Shown here in pieces: positions 50,501-62,500 of a DNA stretch of 64,000 nucleotides. Every line of letters begins with the position of its first letter. The first letter of the stretch is position 1. The DNA lies in the NCBI GenBank assembly GCA_038496675.1, contig CM076661.1, forward strand, positions 10,260,139 through 10,324,138. Reading direction: 5' to 3'. The stretch is from Rachycentron canadum (lineage: Eukaryota; Chordata; Actinopteri; Carangiformes; Rachycentridae). A model generated the notes under the pieces. It had not been told where the DNA came from, made no database searches, and worked only from the letters and a program-made list of their open reading frames with translations. A program made the position numbers and the translations under genes.

Positions 50501-53500
50501 ACTGCTGATTGCCCTGCATGGCAATTTCTCTCTGCATACAGTCTCTTCCATTTCCTTCAAGTAAATAATACAGCAGAGGAGCTTTTCATGTACGTTGTGT
50601 CCTGGTGGCTGCTGAACACACTTCATATACTAAAAATAGACTAGATGCTCAATGTGTTATAAAAAGGGTGTTTTATTATGAACATGTACAGAAAAAAGAT
50701 GTGTTTAGGATGACGACATGAGATGGAAAGATTAAAATACTTACAACTGTATTTATGGCTTTGTTTCTCTTGTCACCTTTTTTTAGGTGGTTCACAGGTT
50801 CCGGCAGGGAGGCTTCAACACACTGGTGTCAACCTGCGTGGGGGAAGAGGGGCTGGATATCGGAGAGGTAGACCTTATTGTCTGCTTCGATGCACAGAAG
50901 AACCCTATCCGCCTCGTGCAGCGAATGGGGCGTACTGGACGTAAGCGGCAGGGACGCATTGTTGTCATCCTCGCTGAGGGACGTGAGGAGAGGGTGAGTG
51001 TCTCCTAGTGACTTGCATTAATAAAAACAAGACAAAGTGACCCTCAAATTAAAAGTCTGGTGCACTGTCCACTTCCTTACTCACAAACAGCTCCAGAAAA
51101 CTACTTAAATTTAGCCTTTTGTTTCCCTCAGACCTATAACCAGAGCCAGAGCAACAAGCGCAGTGTGTACAAGTCCATCATCAACAACAAAAGCGGGTTC
51201 CACATGTACCCCAACAGTCCCCGCATGCTGCCCGAGGGGGTGAAGCCCACCTTGCATAAGATGCACATTACATGTGGCCAGTTTGACCACCGGGAGAGCA
51301 GCAAGCGGTCTGTCAGAGGTCGACGGTCCCACTCTGAGGGACGGGCCTCACTCATCCACCCTCAAAACCTGAGTAAGGAGCTAGACAGGAGTATATTTTG
51401 GTTATTTAAAATGGAGATGAAGAAAATAAACTGGAGTTTTTGTGTGTGTATTGTGTTAGCTTGGCAGGGCAGTTCAACGTCAGATGGGTTTCTGAGCAGT
51501 ACAGAATATTCCCTGTGGGCGTCCACCATGAGGCTGGAGGAAGATGAAGCTCATCCAACCCTGAAGCAGTCACACTTCATGTCCATACCAACTGATCCAC
51601 CACCGCAGGTATTCTTTCTGTCTTTATTTTTGTCTGATGTTATTTTGTTGTGTCTTTTATTAGAGGTCTGACAAGTATGGAGGATAATGTGAATGAAGAT
51701 AAAGTTGTTGTTAGCTCATTTTAATACTAGTCTGTGCAATGAAAATCTTCATATTAACAACATTTTTTCTGAAAGAATGTTTAAAAATGAAAGAATAAAA
51801 TTTGTCTTTAGTTTGTTTTTAGTTTTTGTCTTTCGTATACAAAGACACTTTGCCACAACGACTTCAGAAAAGCACATAAATGGGAGTTTTGTTTAGATTT
51901 GAACTGACTTGTTGCCATCTTGACATTGTACATCTGTAGCTTATTCTAGGATTTTATTTTAGGATGTAATATATTTTCATGAAATACTTCACAATGTGGG
52001 CAAATACAAATAAATACAGTGGAAGTATTGAAATGACCAATTGACACTTTTGTAACCTTTGGTGCAAAAAATGACATGAAAATGTAAACATTATTATATA
52101 TTGAATGAATTTCTATGGATCTGAGTCTGTTTGCACTCTTCCTACACTGCAGACGCATGCAATTTTCCAGTAGTTTCAGTTTACAGACATGCATTTAGGC
52201 AGCCACTGAATTTGCTCACTCAGCAAAATCTTCAGCCCAAGTTTGGAAAGTTACATGTGGAAACATGTGCCCTGCTCTATTTCTGTTTGTGCCATTCATT
52301 GCCCTTCATCACTGGCTTGAATATAATACTACTATTTTACTAAAATTTATTTATTTATATACTTATATTTTTATGACGTCATTTGATGTCCCACAGGAGG
52401 ACGTTTCCAAAAACGGGGCCCCGTCCAGAGAGCTGTCTTTGTGGGAATGGAGACACTGGCAACACAAAGTGCTTCCTACCCATGTTGTTGATCATTCCCT
52501 CCGCTGCCACCACTTCATTAAGGTGATGGAGCTCATAGACGGCATGAAAGAGGAAAATGAGGTGAGAGTTATTGTGAATACGTATATTTTAAATCAAATC
52601 AAATTTTATTTATAAAGTGCCAAATCACAAATCCCACCATGGACAAGCACTTGGACAACTCCTGATGTTTGGCAAATGCATAAACCCTGGTTAGTTTTAT
52701 AAAAGACAGAAAGTAGTCTGTTTTAACAAGGGAAAACCAAACATACCAACATAAACTAACTAGACTGAAAAGAGTCTGCTGAGGTGCATGTGAAAATACA
52801 ATTTGTTTTTTGAGTTACTGCATTCATAGTTTTGATCTGCAAGGCAAATTCCTACCATAATACACAGGCTCCATGGTGTGACTGTGGTTTTGGTTAAAAA
52901 AAACAAACAAACATTCTTTATTATTTTTATAGAGGTTGATAAATTGTCCTATTTTAGTAAACAAAGCTGCTTAAAAGGCAAGATTGAATGTCTTTATCTG
53001 CTTTTGCTGTATGCTGACTTCATAGCAGCTTGGTTTGTGGTCTTAGCTGCTAGCTGATAGCAATCTTGTTTTTCTGGTAGCTTGAATGGATCAATTCTAT
53101 CAGAGAGGTCATCAGATCCACTAGAACTAGTCACATAACAGTTGTTATCACATTGCATCTACAGAATGTCTCCAGCAGGGACATTTTTTATGAACACAAA
53201 CTACAGCAGGCTCATACAACTATGTTGTTTTGGTGTGGTTCAGTAATCAATATCAGTTTAACCACAAGACTCTTCTATTACTCTCTTCCTGACCTTGTTT
53301 ACATTTGGACAATCCCATCCTCATTGCACACCGTATCACCTCAAATATCAGTTTTAAAGGCTCCCTTGTCCCACCATCTGCTGTTTCTCAAGATTGTGCC
53401 ATCGATAAGACCCCTGAATTTGGCCAAATCCTTGAAATTGGGTCAGAGATTATGGTAAAACTGACTATTGGCTGAACTAACAAATAGGTTTTTATTACTT

Positions 53501-56500
53501 TTTTTTTCCTACCGTGGGTCTTGACTGTAAAAGGAAATGAGAGAATTAGGCCACCTGTAAAAACAATGCCTCACATGCCTCCATGGATGAATTCAGGTCA
53601 CGAAACGACCAGTGAATAAAACATAACTTGCATTCAAACATTTGAAAAATAAAAGTTTCCAAAAGCAAAAAAAAAAAAAAAAAAAAAAAAAGGATAAACT
53701 GCAGAAGCGATGTAACCTGGCAGTTTTTCTTCAGGGCTTTCAATTTGGAGTTGCTAGATTTATTTCATATATTATTCACTATCCCATAACCGCCACCTCG
53801 ACAATCTTCTGCATTTGTAATCTTCATTATTTAGGAAATGTGTAAAGAATTCAAGTTCAGTAAACTCAACAAATTTGTCCCTCTAAGAATGTGCTGTAGA
53901 AAATGACGCAACCCTATATCTAAAAATGCTAATCTTGCAATGTTGAGGACTCTTGGTAAAGCTTTATTTTACAGATGTTTTAGTTCCTCAAAGTATTTTC
54001 CTAGAAATAACCATGTAATTCTAATGCAATTATTTGTGTTTACTACTGACTTCAGGATGGATTTCAATGAAAGAAATTCCCCCATTTAAACACCAACAAG
54101 TGTTTATTACTCCTTTGTTTATTATTGGTTGACACATTTAAGATTTTACATTTTAGCTGATCTCTTATCCTCTGAATAAAAAAACCCCCAAGCATCACAT
54201 CATGGGGTTCTTTCCAGGAAAAGATTATTTGGAAATAAACTGGAATTTACAGACCCATAAAATGAAGCCTCACCAAAATCTTATTTGAAATTAATGGAAG
54301 GATTTGGATCTGACAAATCACCTTTTCCTTCTTTTATTTCCCTAAACAGACAAACAAATCAAGCTGAAAAGAAAAACCCCTTGGAAAAGGTTCATTCATT
54401 TATAATTTATTCATTTCTGGGGAAGATCACTCTTTTTTTGATTAAAGTCTACAAATATGTTTCAACTACTACAGTAGTTCAAATGTCAACTCTACTTATT
54501 GTTTATCTTAAATTATCAATCATCTTCCATCCATCATTTTTAAATTTTGTTTGGTGAGCATTAATTCTTAGTTTAATGCTGATGAAAGCAATTTAAGTCC
54601 ACAGCTCTGTCCTGCACTTATCTGCCAGGGATGTTGGCCACGACTTACTTGCTTGGCCTGAATTTGCCGGGAGGCCTTCTGACCCTTTGCTCCAGAAACA
54701 TCAGAGGGGGAACAAAAAAATAAAGCAGCTAAATTAAAGCCCAAACTTTATTTTTCTTATAAATCTTGCCCACACATATCCTCCTCTCCTTAATGCCCTT
54801 GTACTCCAGGAGCTATTATCCTCATTTGGGGCCATTTTCTGTCTGGGTGGATTCAAAACCATGCTGTGTTTTTCATTGTGCCGCTGCTTTCTCCTTATGA
54901 TGAGAAGACACATGGCAGGCAGGCCTCCTCTCCTGTGATTATGTAACGATTCTCTGAACTGTTACATAAAGCCAGGAAGTGAGAAGTAGGTCACGCTGTA
55001 ATGACCTAGATGTATAGTGTACTGTGCTGAAGAGGGGCGAGCGGCAGATCAAAAAACAGAAGGGGGGAAAAAAAAAGATTTTAAAAAAAACGAATACAAA
55101 TCTGTTTGAAGAGAATTAAAAAGAAACAAAGTTTAAGGGTTTGCATTTTCAGACTTGCTGAAATTTCCAAGTAAATTCATGTTCATATTTGCAGCTAACT
55201 ACTGTTGCTGCTTCTTTTGTGCAGCAGTATAGACAATATATGTCTATTATTCAGTTAAGTTTTCAGTATTTACAGTAGATTTGTCGTTTGAATTGAGGCG
55301 GCTGGTGTCGATCCGTTTCTACCGATCTGAGGATGAATAGACTGGAGGAATTCTTACACTGTAATGTTTGGGAACAAAGTCATGTAGACCAATTCATACG
55401 GATGATGTATTCTTTGTGCGGGTTCATAGGCATCAAATTCTTATGACTGTTGTGGTGCAATGAGATAATCAACAGAAAAGAGTTTCCACTTTGCTGCTTC
55501 CTTCTAATGCAGATTGAACCCCCTAACCCTCTGGTTGTCTCTCTCTCTCGCTCTCTGTTTTTCTCTCTCTCTCTGTCTCTTTCTCTCCCTTTCACTCTCT
55601 CCTTGTCATCAAGTTTATTTTGGTCTGCCACATCTCTAGATCTAGAGACTTAATCTGACCATTAATTAATTGTAGGCCAGAGGTTAAGGTTAATCCTGTG
55701 CAAATCAATTTCAATGCATTATTTTTTGGCAACAAAGGCTGTGAAAACTCAATAGAAATGAGAAAATATTAAATTTGCTATTCAAGGGAGTAACATGATA
55801 ATAGTCCAATAGTCCAATGTCCAGTGTGACTATATCCTTGGGCACTGAAAAGCCTCTGTTCCATTTTTTTTTCATGGGGACTGTGATGTTTGAAGGACTG
55901 GCTGCAGCCTTGGTGGACAACAATGACCAAAGCTGTATTTGAGGGATACAGGAGTTTTAAGTATTTGTATAAAATGGTTTACCTTAAAAAACCTGTGATT
56001 TATTTCTCAGATAAAGGGCAATACTTTCACAATATGTTTGTGACAGAAGTACCTGTATTACCAACTCAACAATAAGGCACTTCTTATCAGGTCAGGTTTT
56101 TATTTATATTGCACCACATCACAACAATCATGTAGACTGTACTCTTTGTTCTCACCTCTCTGTGCTCAGGTCAGCGATCTGTGGAGAGGGTTATTGCTGA
56201 TCGACTGCAGGGAGTAATTATCCAATGTTTCAGTAGTTAATTAAGGCCAATTTTCTTGATTGAGTTGTCACACAGGTGAAAAAACAAATGTGCTGTTAAC
56301 AGCATTATTAGGACTCTGTATTAATGGTCCAAGAAAGCGATTACAGAGTTCATCTGTCATTCATTTCATTATTTACACCAGTGCTTTTCCAGCTGTGATG
56401 TGTCAAAAAGTCTTCATTTTATTTATTTATTTTCTTCTTTTCTTTTCATTATGTTCTTTTTATCAACACAATCACGGACTTGTAGAAAATAATAAAAGGG

Positions 56501-59500
56501 TTTATTATAAAATGGACAAATTATTTTATTTTATTTTTTTTTATTTTATTTTATTATTTTTTTTAAATTTACAATTTCCGACAAATGTAAGCAAAGGGGC
56601 AGTGTCACCATCAAAATTCAGAATCACTGTTAATGACATTGATGTTGTTATTAGTCAAATTAAGTGTAAAAATTCAGCAGTCTACTAAAGGCTCTCTTTT
56701 GGACCTCACTGGTTATTTTTAATAATGATCATCTTTTTAAAGCACACTACTGATGCAATATTTAATTTTCTATGTTAATTTATAAGTAATTTACATAGTC
56801 AAACATTTAGTTGGAGGATTTGTAAAATGTAAGCACATATGTAAACAAAGCTATATTTTTAACAATGATCAACTAAAAGAATAGTGTGTGCAAATAATGT
56901 ATATGGTCTAAAAGTAAAATGAAAATACAAGTGCAAATGGGTATTTATTTTTATGTTTATGATTATGATCTGTTCTGATGATGATCTGAAAACCACCTAA
57001 AATCCTAAAATTTAAAATTCAAACTTTTAAAATTTAAATGTGAGTCAGTAATTTACATGTCCAAAAATTACAGATAGGAATTTAAATGATTGATAAGGAA
57101 ATGTTGGATTGGATTAAAAAAATGTAATATTAAGACATTTTGAACTTTATTCCATTTATAATGTTTCTTTCCTTAGAAACTGATAAAATATATAAACAAC
57201 ATAAAATACCCTAACTCAACATAAAATATTCAAACTCAAAAATAAATCCAGGTTTTCACAGATTCTGTTTCATACACACCTAAATTTCAAAACACTTTCA
57301 ATAAATTTGAGAACACCCATTCTATTAGTCTCCGTGTACAGATGTACTTGCATAAGTTTGTTTTCTCTTTTCAAAATATAGTTGTGGTGTGTTTTCCATC
57401 AGATTTGTTGCAACCTGAACCAAAATTACAGCCGTGGCAGCTAATTAAAAATTCCTGTGATAATATTTGCACACTCCTCATATTTTTCGGGGGAAAGTAT
57501 TCAGCCCTTTATGGTAACCACTGAGCCTTCACGTGTTAATTGCAGCTCTTGTGCTTTGGCTGCAGGGGTGTTACACCTGCAAGTATTTATTGTTTGCCTT
57601 CAGGCGTGTTTGTCTAATTAAAGGATTTAAGTCATCTTTGGTGTGAAGAAAAAAAAATTTACAGGATGATGTTCTTTATTCTTTTATTTGCTTTACACAG
57701 TAAATATGGGAAGACCTGTTATTTAAGATCTGTCATGTTAGAGTGTAATCTTTCACCTCGACTACTCTTCTGACTTGCCTTCCTTTGTGCTCAGTGAAAT
57801 AAGGTCCACAGTGCAGCAGCCTGCCTGGTCCTGCTTCCATTGGTGGGTACCCATGGTCGCACTAATCAAATTCAAGTTACTAATGCTGAACTTCAAAGTA
57901 ACTTCTGTGTCTGTACCCATCTACTCAAACTCAATCATAGAGCCTTATATTGGAGGAAAAAGCTTCCAAATTCTAGCTTCCTTCTCTGTCTTCAAAAATC
58001 CCCTGAAAACTCATCTCTTCTGAGAGAGACCTCCACTCCTAAACACCCTAACATGCCGAACTAGTACTTACTATGCATTTCGATGCACTTCTTTATTTGA
58101 TTTTCTTGCGCCTATTGAATAGATGTAGTTCTTCGTACTTATGCCAAGGTTTCCCACTGCGCTGAAGCCTTAGTGATGTCCTTCACTTGCTTTGGATAAA
58201 AGCATCTGCCTAATGAGTAAATGTAGTTGTAAACACTTACAACTCTCTATAAAGGCTGACTGAATTAGTCACCCTATTCTTACATGAGCCTGTTGGCAGA
58301 CAAACTAATCAGACACACAATCGCATGTTGATTGACAATAAAAAATGACAAACATTAATACTGGCGTCGTGTCTCAAAGTCGAAACCTGCTGAGCAACAT
58401 TCCAGTTCATATGTATGTTGCAGTGTTACAAAACTAGCTGCAGATGGTAATTCATCGAAAGTAAATTTAGAATTAGACAAATAAAACAAAACAAAAAGAA
58501 TCAAACATCCTTTTTCACTGGAGTAAAGATACTAAAAAAGCTAATACAAGGTCACCTTTGGTTGCAAATCATGATTTAAAATTGCATGCATGCTCTTGTA
58601 TGCATTTAAGGCCTTAGTAGGTTAGAAAACTTTACCATTTTATAAGAGGTTGGTACAAATGTATCCTGAAATCAGTGGGAAACCAATGAAAGGATGGTAA
58701 AACTAAGATGTGCTCTTTTCTCTCAGTTCTAGTTAAAAGGCTTGTTACTACATTTTTGGACCAACAATTTATCACTATTTTATTGAGCACTGAATATGTT
58801 GGATAGGTGGTGCAGTGGGCAGGTGTCACCGTAGAGTGCTTAGTACACTTGTTGTGTAAAGATCCAGTCAGGTCTTACCGGCTCTATCTGGAACAAGAAG
58901 CATGTGTGGCTTGTTTCTGCAATAATACACAGTTTCATAAGAGAATAAGTGGAAACGTGTTCATTTTCATGTGATCTGAGGCAAATTTCCTCTTTCTAAG
59001 AAAGTCTTTTGCGCTACACCAGGGGCGATTTGTTCCCATTTAAACCATTCCCACTCTATTTAGTGTGACGGTTTATTTAATACAGTGACATAAGCTCGCC
59101 TCTCATTCACTGTTATTGCCCTCTACCAAGGAAAAACTGGCATTTTGCTCTCCGTGCACACTCACGCCTTTTCCAGCACTCGCTCTACACCAGTCATCTT
59201 TATCTTTCTTTTCTGTATTCATGAAAACACCGTTGTCCTGCTGCTAACAGGTTTGATAGCACCCTGCTGGCCCAGGCAGGATACCACTCTCGATGAATCA
59301 TTTCCAGGTCGCATGGTCTGTACACATGATTACAACGTGTATGCACTTGTGCGTAAGAAACAGTGAGAAAGCGATGGAGAGATTCATAGTTTTATAGTTC
59401 ATTAAAATGTTTTCTTTGGGAATAATACCTAATTGTGACAAGACTTTCTCACTTTTGTCTTTGATATTTTAGAAAAGTGAATTTAGGGAATGTTACATCA

Positions 59501-62500
59501 GGCATTTGTATGTGCCCCATGTGTAACTGCCATGTGACATCTCTTCATAGGATATTTCCTGATTATATTACTGTTTGATTGCTAAACTGGCTGCTGTGGA
59601 TATCACATGTGTTCTAAAACAGGCAGGCAAGACCAGAGGCAGATTACTTGGCACTGCTGCTGTGGGATCTTTTCTCATACAACTCTTTTGTGTGTGTTTG
59701 CTTGTGTCCAGGGGGAATGCCATTACGAACAGGAGCTTCTTCCTTACCTCCATAAAACCAGTGCTGCTGGCCACGTGAAGAGCAAACAGAAGAGGCAGAG
59801 GAGCACAAAGACCTGCACTAAAACTACCAACAACAGACCTAAACTGTCCCACTCAACGCTGTCTGACCTGGATGAAGAAGCAGGTTCGGACAAAACAGAA
59901 AAAACGAGTTTAGTTTCCACGTTAGCTCTTACAAAACAAAGAGCTGAGCATGATACTGAAGCACCTTATGAAGACTTCACAGACTGCTCAGGACCTGAGG
60001 CAATTTGTCCCCTTACTTCAAAAGATGACTGTCCAGAAGCTGACATGGATGACTGTGTCATTATTAATGCGAATGCCATAAATTCAGGGTGTGCAGTGAC
60101 AGAGCCTGTAAATGTGGGTGATATTTCACAGCTGGTCACAAAAAATTATGAAGATGAAGATGTTGAACTTCAAGCTATGTTCTACCTTCCGAAATGGGAT
60201 TCAGCACCTCCTCCATCCTCTCCTAAACTCCTCCCAGGGAAAGAGAGGGGTCTCGAGGTCATCCTTGCCAATGTGGCAGAGCTCCTCTCCCGATCTCCAC
60301 CATCACCACCTGCAAGTTTAGAGGCAAACATGGCTACTCCGTCACCTCCTCCCTGTCCTCAGCAGCTTCAACCGCCATTTCAGGTCAGCTTCAACCTGGA
60401 TGTAGATGACAATGATGAAGTGATGATGTGTGATGCTGACAGTGTATCCCCAAGAGCGGACTCATACCAAGCTCCAGTGGGTGAGGAGCAGAGCAAACTC
60501 AATAATGACTTGCCTCATCAGGAGCAGAGACCTGTCCGTATATCAGCCAGTAGTCCGACCTGGGATGAGGTTTTTGGGGATGAAGAAGAAAGAGATGATC
60601 ATCACCTCAGAGCAGACAGAGAGGAGACAGACGACGAAACGTGCAATAACTTCCAGGGGGAACAGTCTGGTGGAGAAGCTGAAAAGAATGAGGAAATCTG
60701 GGATGATGAGAGGAATGAGGGAATGCCAGACTTGAATGAGGGAGTAAAAGACGACAAGGTCTCTCAGTGCAGCTCTCAATTGGACAAGAGCTTGGATCTG
60801 TTTGACGATGACGAAGCCTTCCTGCAGATGTCCATCCCAGACATCCACACGCCTGCCATCACACCCAGGACATCCCCTTGTGCCAGAGACATTTCTCATA
60901 GCACAAGAAATACTTCACAAATGCATGACCCAACAAACCCATGTTGCACTACGCACACAGCAGACAGCACGCAAACAGATTTATCACGCACAAAGCTGGT
61001 AACACATACTCCATGTGCCAAGCTGACGGCTCAGGATGCAAATAGAAGTAACACTGCAAAACATTATACAAGCACAACAGCACCTAGAGAACCTGTAAAA
61101 GACAGTTCAGTGACAGAGGAGGTCTTTACAGCTCATCAGAAATCTCCCACAGTGCAACAAAATGCTGACACCTCCCATGAATACTTCTCTGTCAACTTTG
61201 ACCTTGGTTATTCATTGGAGGACTCTGAGAATGAAGCAGAAGTAGAGGCTGCCCCTTGTATATTGACCTCTCCACAGCCTAAAAAGCAGACTGACTCCCC
61301 GGTATCTTTGCCGCCCGTTGCTAACTCCTCCACTCCCTACAACAACTTCACTAGACGGAGCATGCGCACGCAGTTCAGTGAATCTAAATTGTCCGGAGCA
61401 AAAATGCTTTCAGAGTGTAGGAATAGAGAAATGTTTTCTCCTCTGACTTCACCTTTGATGTCTAAAAGTGGGGCACTCCCATCTCCGATCACATCACCTG
61501 GAGCAAGGAGGACACTCATGCCTGGTCCAGCCAGGCCTCACACCCCATCTTTACTCTCCAGCCTGAAACGTAGACGAACCGATGTGGAAAACAAGTCATA
61601 TCAGGAATCTGTTTGTGTGTCTGTCTCTCCTCAACATCCAGGTTTGTTTACCCCTCAAATACAAATACAATTCCTAAACGTTACATTTTATTTATATTGG
61701 CTCCATTTTTTTTTTTTCATCCCGATCCAATTTGAGCCTACTGTCATTTTTCTGTCTCTTCTTTTTTAGTGGGTGACAACAGTGACAGTGAAGAAGAAGT
61801 TGTGGTTCTTAAACGAAGACACCAGAACAAGGTCAATCCCTTGTCATCCCCAGAAGTGGTGAGCAAGGCATCTTGACGCTGCTAATGATTATTATTTTAT
61901 TAATCTAAAAATGCTGCTTTTTCAACTATAAATACAGAAAAAAACAACAAATCCAAAACCTAAGGATATTCAATTAATTATCATAGAAAAAAGAAAAACA
62001 GTAAATATTCACATCTGAGGAGCTGAAACCAGTGAATTTTTCACAGTTGTGATTCAAATATTTCATTTAAGCAAATGTGAAATGACTCATCAGTGCAGCT
62101 TTTCGAGGTGTGTTTGTTTTTCAGACGGTAAATGAGGTGGACACAACACACGCTCCCTGAGTTCATAATCTTAGTTTATATGTTACAGATAAACAGTGAG
62201 TAATAATCATGAGCTATTTACTGGTTGAAAAGCATCAGCCAAGACAGGAGATGTGGGACTTGGAGACCTCCAGCTGCCTCTGACCATTATTTTCAGGATA
62301 CCTGCAGTTGTCATGGCAACCAGCCAGCGAGCTTGGAGAATCAGCTTGTCTTAGCAAGACATATGACTGAGAAAAAAAAATCATAAACACTGACCAATTT
62401 GCATTGTTTACACCTAGCGAGTCCAGGCAGAACATCTGTGTATGTATGTAAAAGGTGACGATGTCTTATCTCTGCCAGTCCAAGGTCTCCAGTGACGTGG

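Larger units (their letters stand above)
52562..59711. other. FANCM intron 13, no nested gene seen
   Basis: Seven kilobases without a supported exon. It contains a fish-type repeat fragment at 52,590-52,630 (AAATTTTATTTATAAAGTGC) with a related one at 56,093-56,135, a long A run, a TC repeat and an L2-type LINE remnant, listed separately. The 142-residue frame at 56,260-56,688 is a low-complexity T-rich artefact. Confidence 0.6.

Noticed and set aside
56260..56688. 142-residue hydrophobic open frame
   Set aside because: Low-complexity T-rich DNA giving Phe/Leu/Tyr runs; no splice context, no family resemblance.
59145..59366. 73-residue frame upstream of FANCM exon 14
   Set aside because: No splice sites in phase with FANCM exons 13 and 14 and no family match.
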